Shown: positions 39,916 to 50,433 of the stretch, in pieces
Layout of the letters: each line of letters opens with the position of its first letter
How positions within the stretch are numbered: position 1 is the first letter of the stretch
Source: Eremothecium cymbalariae DBVPG#7215
Lineage: Eukaryota > Ascomycota > Saccharomycetes > Saccharomycetales > Saccharomycetaceae
Assembly: GCF_000235365.1 (NCBI RefSeq)
Contig: NC_016450.1
Location: 124,001-188,000 of the forward strand
Direction: 5' to 3'
Length of the DNA: 64,000 nucleotides
Notes under the pieces: generated by a model
The model's database searches: none
What the model was told of the DNA's origin: nothing
Seen by the model: only the letters and a program-made list of their open reading frames with translations
Position numbers and translations under genes: made by a program

Positions 39916-40737
39916 ATGAGTGAGGTTGAAGAACTAGATGAGGAACTTGCAGCAATCGAGGCGATCTATCCTAATCATGTAAATAGAATAAATGACACTA
40001 GAGTTGCAATAAGCGTCCCTCAACATGACGATGTCTCTATTCAAATGACATTTCCCACTGCGTACCCTGCCCAAGAACCACCAAATATACTTGAAGTATC
40101 TGTGACTAATGAAAGAGCAAGATGCTATGATAAAAAATATTTAAAATCTCTGTTTGAAGAAGTAATGGGATCTGTGTATCATCAGGGCTCTGTATGTGTG
40201 TTTGATTTCTTAACTGAGTTGGATGGTATTTTATATGTCGAAGAACAAGCCATAGAGGATAAAGAACCGGAAAATAATGAAGACCAGACCGAGTTACACC
40301 TGGATCCATTTGCAGGATGGATACAAAGTGAGCCCGTAACTGACCGTGCTTCAACATTTATTGCATTCGCAGCTCACGTGAACTCGGAAGAGGAAGCATT
40401 TAAGAAGTTAGATCTTCTGAAGACTGATAGAAGGATCATGAAGGCAACTCACGTAATGGCAGCTTGGAGAATTCAGGGCTCTGGAGGGATTACATATCAA
40501 GACAGTGATGATGACGGTGAGACCGCTGCAGGTGGCCGAATGTTGCATTTGCTTACGATTATGGATGCGTGGAATGTCATCGTTGCTGTATCCAGATGGT
40601 TTGGAGGGATACGCCTTGGTCCTGACAGATTCAAGCATATAAATTCGACTACCAGAGAAGCCATAGTTAGAGGAGGCTTTGTTAATGAGTCGAAAAGTGG
40701 TGGTTCCTCAGCTGTTAAACAGGGCAAGAAAAAATAA
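39916..40737 (+). CDS. YIH1: Yih1, Gcn1-binding inhibitor of Gcn2 (IMPACT family)
   Basis: A 273-residue protein (258 in S. cerevisiae). An N-terminal RWD domain covers about residues 1-110 (EELDEELAAIEAIYPNHV, then FPTAYPAQEPPNI, the conserved RWD turn), and a C-terminal IMPACT/UPF0029 domain covers about 140-250 (STFIAFAAHVNSEEEA, THVMAAWRI, DDDGETAAGGRMLHLL, VAVSRWFGGIRLGPDRFKHI). Yih1 competes with Gcn2 for Gcn1 and so damps general amino-acid control; it also binds actin. Start ATG at 39916 is the first in frame. Confidence 0.96.
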   Translation: MSEVEELDEELAAIEAIYPNHVNRINDTRVAISVPQHDDVSIQMTFPTAYPAQEPPNILEVSVTNERARCYDKKYLKSLFEEVMGSVYHQGSVCVFDFLTELDGILYVEEQAIEDKEPENNEDQTELHLDPFAGWIQSEPVTDRASTFIAFAAHVNSEEEAFKKLDLLKTDRRIMKATHVMAAWRIQGSGGITYQDSDDDGETAAGGRMLHLLTIMDAWNVIVAVSRWFGGIRLGPDRFKHINSTTREAIVRGGFVNESKSGGSSAVKQGKKK

Positions 40738-40828
40738 CGTCGTAATATACATTAGTATTAATGATACACACTGTATACAATAAAATAGTCAATATGCGTA
40801 TGATGGGGGTATCTATATCTTGTTTCCA

Positions 40829-41356
40829 TTACTTTTTAGGCTTCTTGGTTTTAGCATTCGATCTCACATCTGTATTGCTACCTTTTTTAGGTCTTTTGGT
40901 ATTTTTTCCAGAATTCCATAAATCCTCCAAGGACTCATCTCTTGTTCTCTTCCTTATAGCTACAGGGGCCAAATCACTGGGATCTTGTGTATCGATAGAA
41001 GCAGTAGTAGAGGCAGCAGTAGTTTTTTCAGTTGAAGTGTATACTTTTCTTCCGATGTTAAGCGATGAACTAGGAAGAGTTTCTTGTTCTTTACCATCGA
41101 CTCCAATATTATCCGCCAAATTGAATCTACGCACGGCTGTATGTCCCATCACTGTCATTTGCTTGGGCTTTAAAATTCTCTTGAGGTACTTTTCACTACC
41201 CTTTAGCTTCCATTGAGAAGAATCCGTTGGTGTCTTGGTATAGCCCTTCTGCTCCTGTCCTTCCACTTGGTCGTCCACATGCCTCATAAACTTCATGTTC
41301 ATCACACGGCTTGATAACTTTCCAGAAACTGCATTGCCACCTCCTTTACCTGTCAT
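40829..41356 (-). CDS. MPP6: Mpp6, nuclear exosome cofactor
   Basis: A 175-residue basic protein (186 in S. cerevisiae). The signature N-terminus GKLSSRVMNMKFMRHVDD, which in Mpp6 contacts the exosome and Mtr4, is at residues 12-30. A central QWKLKGSEKYLKRILKPKQMTVMG segment and a Lys-rich tail follow. Mpp6 helps the nuclear exosome process and degrade RNAs, including pre-rRNA spacers. The ATG at 41356 is used; the frame opens six codons earlier only with TTG. It shares a short divergent promoter with PWP2, another ribosome biogenesis gene. Confidence 0.92.
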   Translation of the reverse strand: MTGKGGGNAVSGKLSSRVMNMKFMRHVDDQVEGQEQKGYTKTPTDSSQWKLKGSEKYLKRILKPKQMTVMGHTAVRRFNLADNIGVDGKEQETLPSSSLNIGRKVYTSTEKTTAASTTASIDTQDPSDLAPVAIRKRTRDESLEDLWNSGKNTKRPKKGSNTDVRSNAKTKKPKK

Positions 41357-41550
41357 TTGCACAAATAACTTCAATATCTACTATCCATCTGTTGCCACAA
41401 GAAGGATTACTTAGTATGATTGGTTCTATATCAGTTACGATGATCTATGCATAATTTTGAGTACAAATTAATATGTCCGAATATGTTCTACCGTCAGGTG
41501 CTATATCGGACAAAGGGTTCTTTTTTCTTTTTTCACAAAATTGAAGAAAC

Positions 41551-41584
41551 TGAAAATTTTTTGAAAAGTTGGTTGAGATGAGCT
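41551..41584 (+). promoter_or_regulatory. RRPE and PAC-like ribosome biogenesis elements
   Basis: TGAAAATTTTTT (41551-41562) resembles the RRPE element and GAGATGAGCT (41575-41584) differs by one base from the PAC consensus GCGATGAGCT. Both lie 45-80 bases before the PWP2 start at 41629 and within the promoter shared with MPP6, the usual arrangement for ribosome biogenesis genes. Their position also argues against a PWP2 start at 41578. Confidence 0.55.
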
Positions 41585-41628
41585 ACCAAAGTAAATGTAA
41601 AGAGGAGGCATATAGCCATTGTTCGAGC

Positions 41629-44349
41629 ATGAAGTCCGATTTTAAGTTCTCAAACCTTTTAGGTACTGTATATATACAAGGAAATGTTATTTTCTCTGAA
41701 GATAGTACTCTTTTGCTGTCTCCGGTGGGTAATCGAGTGTCTGTATTCGATCTTATTAACAATAAGTCCTTCACTTTTGAATATGAGCATAGGAAGAATA
41801 TTTCTCGAATTGCACTTAATAAGCAAGGGACACTTTTGCTTTCTGTGGATGAGGATGGCCGAGGTATTTTAGTTAATTTTAAGACGAGGAATGTTATACA
41901 TCATTTCAATTTTAAGGATAAGGTTTATGATTTGAAGTTTTCACCAGATGGGAAGTTGTTTGCGCTAACTTGTGGGAGGTTTCTTCAGATATGGAAGACC
42001 CCAAGTATTGGAGAGGATAGACAGTTTGCGCCTTTTGTGCGTCACAGAATTCACGCTGGGCATTTTGCTGAAATTATTTCGTTAACATGGTCCAAGGACT
42101 CGAGGTTCGTTATCTCATCATCTAAAGATATGGCTGCTAGAATATGGTCTATTGATTCTGCAGAAAAGGACTTAGCCTCGATAACGTTTTCTGGTCATAG
42201 AGATTATGTAATGGGTTCATTTTTCAGCGACAACCAAGAAGTGATCTACACTGTTAGTAAAGATGGAGCGTTATTCCAGTGGGAATATACAAAGAAGCCA
42301 ACGGAGGGCTATATTAGTGAAGATGAGGAGGAGTCTGACCTTTCCAACTATAGTTGGAGGATTACCAAGAAAAACTATTTTCATATCAAGCAGACAAAAG
42401 TTAAATGTGTTACCTTCCATGCTGCTTCTAATCTGTTAGTTGTGGGTTTCGGCAATGGTGAGTTTCGTATCTACGAACTTCCGACGTTCACTCTGATTCA
42501 GCAATTGTCGATGGGTCAAAATCCTGTTAATACCGTGTCGGTGAATAAATCAGGAGAGTGGTTGGCATTTGGATCCAGTAAACTAGGCCAACTTTTGGTC
42601 TACGAGTGGCAATCTGAATCATACATCTTAAAACAACAGGGTCATTTTGATACCATGAATGATCTAGCATATTCGCCAGATGGCTCACGTATCGTTACCG
42701 CCTCGAGTGATGGCAAAATTAAGATTTGGGATATCGTTTCTGGGTTTTGTTTAGCAACCTTTGAAGAACACGTATCTGCTGTCACAGCAGTTCAATTTGC
42801 TAAGAAGGGTCAAATAATGTTTTCTGCTTGTTTGGATGGTACTGTTAAAGCATGGGATTTAATCAGATACCGCAACTTTCGAACATTCACTGCTACAGAA
42901 AGGATACAGTTCAACTGTTTAGCTGTTGATCCAAGTGGAGAAATTGTATGTGCTGGTTCTCTGGACGATTTTAATATTCATGTATGGTCTGTTCAAACTG
43001 GTCAATTACTTGATACGTTATCTGGTCATGAAGGACCTGTATCGTGTTTGTCTTTTAGTAATGAGAATAGTGTGCTTGCATCTGCATCCTGGGATAAAAC
43101 CATTAGAATCTGGTCCATATTCGGAAGGTCGCAACAAGTGGAACCAATAGAAGTTTTTTCAGACGTATTAGCCATATCAATGAGACCAGATGGTAAGCAA
43201 GTTTCTGTCTCTACCTTGAATGGTCAAATATCGTTTTTCGACATTGAAAATGCTAGACAGGTTGGCAACATTGATTGCAGAAAGGATATTATCTCTGGAA
43301 GACATCTAGAGGATCGTTTCACAGCCAAAAATTCTTCTAGGTCCAAATACTTTACGACTATAGAGTATAGCTTTGATGGATTGGCTATTGTTGCTGGTGG
43401 TAACAACAACAGTCTCTGTTTGTATGACATACCGAATGAAGTTCTCTTAAAAAGATTTATTGTTTCTAAAAATATGACTCTGAATGGCACTATGGAGTTC
43501 TTAAACTCTAGTAAAATGACAGAGGCAGGTTCTTTGGATTTAATTGATCAAGATGCGGAAAATTCTGATTTGGAAGACCGCATTGATAATTCCCTTCCAG
43601 GATCAAGAGCCGGTGGTGACTTGTCAACTAGAAGAGTTAGGCCTGAGATTCGAGTGACATCCGTTAGATTCTCGCCCACCGCCAATGCATTTGCAGCAGC
43701 TTCGACTGAAGGATTGTTGATTTATTCTGTTGATGAAGCAGTACTTTTCGATCCATTTGATTTGGACGTAGATGTAACGCCCCAAACTACCATAGAAGCT
43801 CTGGAGAACAAAGAATATCTTCATGCCCTAGTAATGGCTTTCAGACTGAATGAAATATATTTAATCAATAGAGTCTATGAAAAGATTCCTCTAGATAATA
43901 TTTCTCTTGTTGCTAACAATCTGCCAATCATCTATGTTCCTAAGCTGCTAAAGTTTATTGGAGAATTTTCTATGGATTCACAACACATGGAATTCAATTT
44001 GTTGTGGATTAAGAATTTGATTGTTGCTCATGGGAAATATATGTCTGCATATAAGAACGAGTTTGCCGGTTCTTTGAGGGCTATCAGGAGATTTATCGCA
44101 AGAGTTGCAAAGGAAGTAACCGGGGTTGCTAGAAACAATAAATATTCGTGCAAATTCCTTGAATCTACAGATGGTACAACTGGCAACGGAGACGTCAAGA
44201 TGGAGGTAGATATAGGTTCAGATCATGATTCTGATGAGGAGATTTTTGATGCTTCTGATGATGATCAAGAAGGCTGGATGGGCTTTAGTGATAAAGAAAG
44301 GAAACTGCCATTGAGTGTTGACAGTGAGTCTGATGAGGACTTAATATAG
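41629..44349 (+). CDS. PWP2: Pwp2/Utp1, UTP-B subunit of the small-subunit processome
   Basis: A 906-residue WD40 protein (923 in S. cerevisiae) that starts MKSDFKFSNLLGTVY, the start of the known protein; the frame is open a further 17 codons to an ATG at 41578. Two tandem beta-propellers fill residues 1-690, with repeats such as LAYSPDGSRIVTASSDGKIKIWD and LSFSNENSVLASASWDKTIRIWS. The Utp12 C-terminal domain follows (FNLLWIKNLIVAHG near 785), then an acidic tail (SDEEIFDASDDDQEGWMGF). Pwp2 binds the 5' ETS of pre-rRNA in the nucleolus. Confidence 0.97.
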   Translation: MKSDFKFSNLLGTVYIQGNVIFSEDSTLLLSPVGNRVSVFDLINNKSFTFEYEHRKNISRIALNKQGTLLLSVDEDGRGILVNFKTRNVIHHFNFKDKVYDLKFSPDGKLFALTCGRFLQIWKTPSIGEDRQFAPFVRHRIHAGHFAEIISLTWSKDSRFVISSSKDMAARIWSIDSAEKDLASITFSGHRDYVMGSFFSDNQEVIYTVSKDGALFQWEYTKKPTEGYISEDEEESDLSNYSWRITKKNYFHIKQTKVKCVTFHAASNLLVVGFGNGEFRIYELPTFTLIQQLSMGQNPVNTVSVNKSGEWLAFGSSKLGQLLVYEWQSESYILKQQGHFDTMNDLAYSPDGSRIVTASSDGKIKIWDIVSGFCLATFEEHVSAVTAVQFAKKGQIMFSACLDGTVKAWDLIRYRNFRTFTATERIQFNCLAVDPSGEIVCAGSLDDFNIHVWSVQTGQLLDTLSGHEGPVSCLSFSNENSVLASASWDKTIRIWSIFGRSQQVEPIEVFSDVLAISMRPDGKQVSVSTLNGQISFFDIENARQVGNIDCRKDIISGRHLEDRFTAKNSSRSKYFTTIEYSFDGLAIVAGGNNNSLCLYDIPNEVLLKRFIVSKNMTLNGTMEFLNSSKMTEAGSLDLIDQDAENSDLEDRIDNSLPGSRAGGDLSTRRVRPEIRVTSVRFSPTANAFAAASTEGLLIYSVDEAVLFDPFDLDVDVTPQTTIEALENKEYLHALVMAFRLNEIYLINRVYEKIPLDNISLVANNLPIIYVPKLLKFIGEFSMDSQHMEFNLLWIKNLIVAHGKYMSAYKNEFAGSLRAIRRFIARVAKEVTGVARNNKYSCKFLESTDGTTGNGDVKMEVDIGSDHDSDEEIFDASDDDQEGWMGFSDKERKLPLSVDSESDEDLI

Positions 44350-44681
44350 AGATTTTAGTTAATTGCATTGCATAGCATGCCACATATTATGACATTAATA
44401 TCTGTAATCAAAAATTTTTTAGTAGTTTTTAAAACCACCTAGATACTGATTTTAAGCCCATTACAGCAATATTGGAGTTCTTTGCGATTCGGCATATCCG
44501 TTTAGATTATTAAAATGGAATGCTAAATTCTAAATCATTAAATAAAGTAAGCTATTTGATTCTGTTCAACGTATCATCGCGTACAACGAACAAGTTAACA
44601 TATTATAAACTATTGTTCAAGAAGTTCTACCAGCTTCAAATACATCTAACCGAATAAGCTGAAGATAGAGAACCATTAGCC
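44350..44681. other. PWP2 3' region and CTR86 promoter
   Basis: A 332-base AT-rich spacer between two plus-strand genes; nothing recognised. Confidence 0.5.
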
Positions 44682-46274
44682 ATGGAAGAATTGTCAATCC
44701 TAGATGAGGTCCGTGTACTGTTGGTTAATTATGACGTATTCCTGGATCGGTATACTTCTACCTTACAATCATTGAGCTCGATTGTAGTAAAGTCATCTAC
44801 GGTGAAGAATTACAGAATAATGTTGGCAAACAACAAGGAGTTATGGAATGCTATTGCAAAATGCAGTAGGACTGCAAATAGAGGCACGTTAGAATCTATT
44901 AAAGACAGAAACTTTTACCTCAGGACTGTCAAAGGCGTTGTACTGCTCGCAAGAAACCTTTCAGTTGAAAACCAAATCCTACCTCAAGAGTTTTCATTGC
45001 AAGACAATGTTGTCGATTTTTTATCCAGTTTTCAACCATTATATGATGAGATGGAAGTGGCGCTATATCAGGTTGGTTATGAATTTTTGTATAATATATC
45101 TAGGAATTGCATCACTTTCAACCAGGCCACCTTAGATGCTCTATGTCAAGTGCTCAGTTATCCAAGTAGGTTAGAATGTAACGAAGCTTTAACGTTACCA
45201 TGGTCCCTTTATTTTTCCAGGATAATCAGAAATGAGGAGTTTGCATATTGTTTCCTGAAACATCCAAGCTGTGATCAGATATTGTTTGATTACATGATTG
45301 AAGACATTATAAAGAACAATACTAACTTATTCGATGCAATCGGTACAAAAAGCCATAGTTTAGAAGAGCTGTCCACTCTAGGCTCAATTCAGGCGGATAT
45401 TTGGGTTTGTATTGTTTCAAATGAGTCATTTACTAAATATTTGAAGAAAGTTGAATCCCAGAACTGGGACATTTTTCATAACATATTGCTGTTGTCACAG
45501 TTGATCGTCACTAGTTCAGAAAAATGGGATAAATATCAATTGACATCAATTATGGCATGGGCTTATGGCATTTTTGAATCTGCTGCGAAAAATGTAGAAC
45601 TCTACTTTGAAGATGACTTAGATGATGATCTTCTCGCACATCGATTGCATCAAAATATGACAATATCATTGGACATTATTTCTGCACTATCCAAGTTTGA
45701 ACATGTCCGAAAGTTTATTTTGTTTTACGGAGGCTTAGAAGTGTTAATTAAAACCCTAGGAACGCTTCAAAAGAATTGTATAAAGATAAACTTCCACAAG
45801 GATACAGCTGGTGTGGTTAGCAATGTTATAACTACTAATGATATGGGTGAAAAGATTGAAAATACTAAAAAAATTAACAAACGAATAGATTATGCCAGTG
45901 GATCAATCAAACCCACTAATTTTCCGGAATGTAAATCTTTGATAATAGAAATATTGGGATTTTTAGCCTATAAAAACAGAGAAGTGCAAGACAAATGCAG
46001 AGAGCTGCACGGTATGGAACTTGTCCTTTCAAATTGTCTGATAGATGATAATGATCCATTTATTAAGGAAAGAAGTATCATCTGCATAAGGTTATTGCTT
46101 GAAGAAAATCAAGAGAACCAATGGTTTGTCGCTCAGTTAGAGGCAAAGAAAGCTGTAGACAACGAGGTTCTCTCTCAGGCTGGGTATGAAGTAAAGATAG
46201 ATCATAGCGGACAAATTCAACTAGCTAGTAAGCCCACTGGTGATATAGATGACACTAATGTAATTATGTCATAG
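44682..46274 (+). CDS. CTR86: Ctr86, ataxin-10-like protein
   Basis: A 530-residue helical protein (563 in S. cerevisiae). The C-terminal ataxin-10 homology domain is visible near residues 415-505: FPECKSLIIEILGFLAYKNREVQDKCRELHGMELVLSNCLIDDNDPFIKERSIICIRLLLEENQENQ, the best conserved part of the family. The rest looks like armadillo-type helices (VRTVKGVVLLARNLSVENQ-like stretch near residue 85). Ctr86 is essential in S. cerevisiae but its role is not settled; despite its name, evidence for copper transport is thin. Convergent with THR4, as YCR054C and YCR053W are. Confidence 0.92.
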   Translation: MEELSILDEVRVLLVNYDVFLDRYTSTLQSLSSIVVKSSTVKNYRIMLANNKELWNAIAKCSRTANRGTLESIKDRNFYLRTVKGVVLLARNLSVENQILPQEFSLQDNVVDFLSSFQPLYDEMEVALYQVGYEFLYNISRNCITFNQATLDALCQVLSYPSRLECNEALTLPWSLYFSRIIRNEEFAYCFLKHPSCDQILFDYMIEDIIKNNTNLFDAIGTKSHSLEELSTLGSIQADIWVCIVSNESFTKYLKKVESQNWDIFHNILLLSQLIVTSSEKWDKYQLTSIMAWAYGIFESAAKNVELYFEDDLDDDLLAHRLHQNMTISLDIISALSKFEHVRKFILFYGGLEVLIKTLGTLQKNCIKINFHKDTAGVVSNVITTNDMGEKIENTKKINKRIDYASGSIKPTNFPECKSLIIEILGFLAYKNREVQDKCRELHGMELVLSNCLIDDNDPFIKERSIICIRLLLEENQENQWFVAQLEAKKAVDNEVLSQAGYEVKIDHSGQIQLASKPTGDIDDTNVIMS

Positions 46275-46405
46275 AATGCAAGTAGTTCGAGATGGTATAT
46301 TTAGAATAAAAATATATCAGTATCTATAAAATACAAGAAACTAAGGTACTAACAGGTATAAATATTAAGATATGTATTCGAACGAAGCGGCCCAATTCAA
46401 CTTTA

Positions 46406-47938
46406 TTATAGGTCCATATTAGCTAGTTCCTCTTCGATGACCTTTTTGATTTCTTCTAGATCGGCCTTCTCAACTAGCCTTAACTTTTTATCCAAGACCG
46501 ATAACTTCTTCAATTCTTCTGGCAGAACGTCGTTTTCAAAAGAGTAGCCTTCGAAGATGGAGAGAGCCTCATCTACAGCATTGGCGAATTTTGCTGGATG
46601 GGCTGTAGATAATGATATGTACTGAATAGTATCGTCCTTGTCCATTTCAATGTGTCTGCGAGTGGCACAAATTCCGACAGCAGTATGAGGATCCACAATG
46701 TACTTCTTTGGGTTCTCCGAACGGGTATAAATAGCCCTTATGGTATCAATAGTTTCGGAGTTTGATACCCTGGCAGAAGCAAAGTCTTTTCTGGCCCCCT
46801 GTAGGACGTCTGAATTAACTTCAAACCTACCGTTGACCTTTAATTGTTGGAACCATGTATTTAAAACTTTACCAGCTTCAATATCATCTCCACTAGAAAT
46901 GTGATCGCGAACCAAATACCACAATAATCTTTCAAAATTAGAAGAAATCAAAATGTCCATGGCTGGTGATAACGTTGCTGCAACGTCATCAGATCTTTCA
47001 TATATTCCACAAGACAAGAATCTGTCTAATATGTCGTTCTCATTAGTTGCAATTACAAGCTTTTCGATAGGCAACCCCATCTTCTTGGCAAAGTAACCAG
47101 CCAAAATATCACCAAAGTTTCCAGATGGAACAACAAACTTGACCTTTTCTCCTTTCCCCGAGAAAGTCTGGAAGTAAGCATAAAAGTAGTAAGTAATTTG
47201 AGCCAAGATTCTAGCCCAGTTAATCGAGTTGACAGCAGCAACATGATATTTCTTGGTAAACTCTTGATCACCAAAAATACCCTTGACAATGTCTTGACAG
47301 TTGTCAAATGTACCCTTAACTGACAAGGTTTGCACGTTTTTATCATGAACGGTAGTCATTTGCTCTTCTTGTATAGCTGATATTCTACCAGTAGGGTAAA
47401 GAATGAATACCGAAACATCCTTCTTTCCTTTCAGACCATAAATAGCCGCAGAACCGGTGTCACCGGAAGTAGCACCAACAACTGTTAATTGCTTTCTCTG
47501 ACCAACAGGCAAGTGTTTGTTGGTTCTTTGCAAAAAATATTCAAACAAATTACCAACAAACTGTAGAGCAACATCTTTGAAAGCATACGTTGGTCCATGA
47601 AATAGTTCTAAAACATGCAAATTCTCGTGTGCACCAGTAACATTCTTCATCAGAGGAGTAATCTCCTTGGAACGAAAAGTTGCATACGACTTTTCAATCA
47701 ATCCGCTCAAATCTGTTTCAGGAATTTCAGAATCAGATATATATAACTTCATAATTTCCAAAGCCAGTTCTTCGAAAGATAACTTGGACCATTCCTCAAA
47801 TAAAATCCCTTCCGACACTTGAGGAATCACCGACGGAATATATAAACCACCATCAGGTGCCAATCCTTTCATGACAACATGTTCAAACGACTCAACGGCA
47901 TTTTCGCTCGACCTAGTAGACCTATAACCCTTCGACAT
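46406..47938 (-). CDS. THR4: Threonine synthase
   Basis: A 510-residue PLP enzyme (514 in S. cerevisiae) that converts O-phosphohomoserine to threonine, the last step of the pathway. The N-terminus YRSTRSSENAVESFEHVVMKGLAPDGGLYIPSVIP is typical. The PLP lysine sits in FHGPTYAFKDVALQFVGN near residue 121, followed by TVVGATSGDTGSAA, and a phosphate-binding VPSGNFGDILAGYFAKKMGLP near residue 270. A TGACTAA sequence about 100 bases upstream is a near match to the Gcn4 site TGACTCA, but one mismatch makes it uncertain. Convergent with CTR86. Confidence 0.98.
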   Translation of the reverse strand: MSKGYRSTRSSENAVESFEHVVMKGLAPDGGLYIPSVIPQVSEGILFEEWSKLSFEELALEIMKLYISDSEIPETDLSGLIEKSYATFRSKEITPLMKNVTGAHENLHVLELFHGPTYAFKDVALQFVGNLFEYFLQRTNKHLPVGQRKQLTVVGATSGDTGSAAIYGLKGKKDVSVFILYPTGRISAIQEEQMTTVHDKNVQTLSVKGTFDNCQDIVKGIFGDQEFTKKYHVAAVNSINWARILAQITYYFYAYFQTFSGKGEKVKFVVPSGNFGDILAGYFAKKMGLPIEKLVIATNENDILDRFLSCGIYERSDDVAATLSPAMDILISSNFERLLWYLVRDHISSGDDIEAGKVLNTWFQQLKVNGRFEVNSDVLQGARKDFASARVSNSETIDTIRAIYTRSENPKKYIVDPHTAVGICATRRHIEMDKDDTIQYISLSTAHPAKFANAVDEALSIFEGYSFENDVLPEELKKLSVLDKKLRLVEKADLEEIKKVIEEELANMDL

Positions 47939-48229
47939 CCTTTATAGCGATACTAAGGCTCTATATTCATACACGTTTTTATAAGTTTCTGTCGATGGTT
48001 ACAATTTCACTACTAATTTATGGGTCGTCTTAGTCAGTCCAAATTCTTAAAATGAGTTTTTAGCGGTAGAATTTTTCAGGTCACGAGATACGTTAAGTCG
48101 CTCGTGATGAATTGAATACCAAAGCTATGGCTTGTCATAATTAATCGTAGATAATAGTGAAACTATGTCTATTTGCGATAGTATAAGACAAGGAACCTAT
48201 ATATTACATATATACTCATTAGCAAGCTT

Positions 48230-49636
48230 CTACATCCTACCATTAGAAAGTAGTACACCTAGATTTTCAAATAACACAGCTTCGTTTTCTTGGTAAAAAG
48301 TAGACCTTCTTACTGTATCCTCATCGAAACCATCATCTCCGCTCAAGACTTTCAAAGCGTTTGCAGTAGATTTCATATAATCTTTTAACATTGGAACAGG
48401 GTCCTGAGCAAGCTTGTTGAAGAATTGGTATTTGTTTGCGCTTGAGTTTATCTGGAGTGATAATAGCTGTGATTTCTTTTCTAAGCTTGCAAGTTGAGGC
48501 TCTAGCTGACTAGTTATTGTATTAAATTCTGTCAATAATAACATACCTTGTTGGGCTAAGTTATTTTGAGATCCAACGGATTCAGAAGAATCTTTGTGGT
48601 GTTGTTTGGGCACCTCTATATCAAATACTAATTCTCCGTAAGTCGAAGTCTTGTCAACTTGAATGGTGTAGTCCAATTTTATAGGAGGGATCGGCTTGAT
48701 ATGGTTGTTCAGGAGTTGCGGTAACTCCATGAGCTTTAAATATTTCTTAGGTTCACCTGTAGTCATTGGAAGTAACTTGGACATCATAGAGTCAACCTTC
48801 ACAACCATTTTATCATCATTTTGATTACTTTTCGAGTTGCTGTTTTCATCGGGAATCAGTAGGTCATTAAGCAAAATATATTTGTACAACGAATAAATAG
48901 CCTCGTGTACAGTACCTCTAGAGATACCAATGATAAAGGCCAACGACTCTGAATATTGCAGTTGATCACCAGTGTAACCCATTGGCTGAATTGTGATGGT
49001 ACAGTCAACGTTTTCAGTCCCATTACGCTTGATATCAAGTCCATCAAATTCGACGGGAGCATTAGGGTCCGCATGCCATTCAACAATATCATAATTTTTC
49101 GTCGGCATAGATAGTTGTCGAGGAACCTGACCTGTAGCATTATCAGACCCATCCATAGGATGATCAGCATCTTGATTCTTGTCTTTATCAACATTATCAT
49201 CCTTGGCATGAAAATCCAAAGCAAAACTCTGTATGAAACTGCTGAATTTAGGTCTCATAGGTGACCTCACATCTTCATCATCAACCAATCTGCCTTCAAT
49301 GCGCAATGTCCAAGTACCCTGCGCCAAGTCATCAGAATTTGTTTGCCAAGGCTGGTTTTCGGCAATGGACGATATAAAAACCCGCAGATATTGCGTCTCA
49401 GAATAGTCCCGATGTTTTTGGTACGTCCACTGAGTGATTGACTGATGTAAATCTATCTTCTTCCTGCTGATGTATACATCCATTCGACGTTCAGCGTCCT
49501 TCAGCCTTTCCAAACTTGAAAGCTCTGGCACCAGCTCCTTAAGAAAGGGCTGAATGTAAGTATCAGTAGGTTGAGTTACAGGAGAAGGATTAGTCTGCTG
49601 CACAGGCTTCTGCTGAGGTTTATTGGTTCTGCTCAT
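48230..49636 (-). CDS. RSC6: Rsc6, RSC chromatin-remodelling subunit
   Basis: A 468-residue protein (483 in S. cerevisiae) of the BAF60/Swp73 group. The N-terminal DTYIQPFLKELVPELSSLERLKDAERRMDVYISRKKIDLHQSI and the SWIB/MDM2-like region near residues 200-300 (LQYSESLAFIIGISRGTVHEAIYSLYKYILLNDLL) are visible, with a C-terminal helical part. Rsc6 is a core subunit of the essential RSC remodeller. A Gln/Pro/Thr-rich N-terminus precedes the domain. Neighbour of THR4 as YCR052W is of YCR053W. Confidence 0.95.
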   Translation of the reverse strand: MSRTNKPQQKPVQQTNPSPVTQPTDTYIQPFLKELVPELSSLERLKDAERRMDVYISRKKIDLHQSITQWTYQKHRDYSETQYLRVFISSIAENQPWQTNSDDLAQGTWTLRIEGRLVDDEDVRSPMRPKFSSFIQSFALDFHAKDDNVDKDKNQDADHPMDGSDNATGQVPRQLSMPTKNYDIVEWHADPNAPVEFDGLDIKRNGTENVDCTITIQPMGYTGDQLQYSESLAFIIGISRGTVHEAIYSLYKYILLNDLLIPDENSNSKSNQNDDKMVVKVDSMMSKLLPMTTGEPKKYLKLMELPQLLNNHIKPIPPIKLDYTIQVDKTSTYGELVFDIEVPKQHHKDSSESVGSQNNLAQQGMLLLTEFNTITSQLEPQLASLEKKSQLLSLQINSSANKYQFFNKLAQDPVPMLKDYMKSTANALKVLSGDDGFDEDTVRRSTFYQENEAVLFENLGVLLSNGRM

Positions 49637-50034
49637 TCAAGAATATGTCACGTATTCTGTACACTTTTAGTTAGTGATTTGGTGGTGGTGGTTCCTCAAT
49701 TTCTCGTTTCAAGTTAACCACTTTTCTACAATTATTAAACCAGTACACCACATATTAAACTACTGGATTTCCAATGTAAAACCCAAATACAAAGCTCTCA
49801 GATCAATGACTGTAGTAATGGTAGAATATTGTTGAATGTACTTGGGGGACGGATTGTGAATCGCCTAATATATTGGAATACCAATTAACCTTTGTTCTGC
49901 GTACAGGAGCAGCATCTCTAATGAAGCATATAATGAGAAAATTTTGAGCGTCAGTTGGATCATCACCTACTTCTCGAGCTAATCACTAACACAGCCAGAG
50001 ATATACAGACAGGTGGAGGCTATTCCGATATTTA
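49637..50034. other. Divergent promoter of RSC6 and MRPL50
   Basis: A 398-base spacer with no recognised element or RNA gene. Confidence 0.5.
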
Positions 50035-50433
50035 ATGATGTTCAAGCCTTCTCTACGTGTATGTTCTGCCTTGACGAAAAGGAACAATAGGGTGAAGGTT
50101 CAGCTACTTAAGGATTTTCCAAGATTTCAACTGTACAAAGGTGAAGTTGCTAATGTTAAGCCTTCCCTTATGAGAAACTTCTTGCATAATAATAATGGCG
50201 CTCGTTATATCCTAAAGGACGATGATATAAATCAGGAGTTGCTTCTTGCATCAAAATCTGTTGACCGGCAGAGTTCCCAGGTTGTATTGCAGCCTAAAAT
50301 GGAGACAGCAAAGGTTTCTCCAAAAGAAGAGAAGCCTGAGATCAGTGTGCAACATGAACAGTCAAAGAGGAAGTATGGGATAACACCTGGATTAACTGTC
50401 GAAGACGTTAAAATCCCAGGCCTCAGGATATGA
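50035..50433 (+). CDS. MRPL50: Mitochondrial large ribosomal subunit protein bL9m
   Basis: A 132-residue protein (139 in S. cerevisiae). The bL9 N-terminal domain is clear at residues 20-60: [41 protein letters not shown]. The C-terminus ends [17 protein letters not shown], matching the yeast protein's tail. A short basic N-terminus (about residues 1-18) should act as the mitochondrial presequence. ATGs at 50035 and 50038 are adjacent, and either could start. Position beside the YNR021W homologue matches YNR022C. Confidence 0.96.
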   Translation: MMFKPSLRVCSALTKRNNRVKVQLLKDFPRFQLYKGEVANVKPSLMRNFLHNNNGARYILKDDDINQELLLASKSVDRQSSQVVLQPKMETAKVSPKEEKPEISVQHEQSKRKYGITPGLTVEDVKIPGLRI

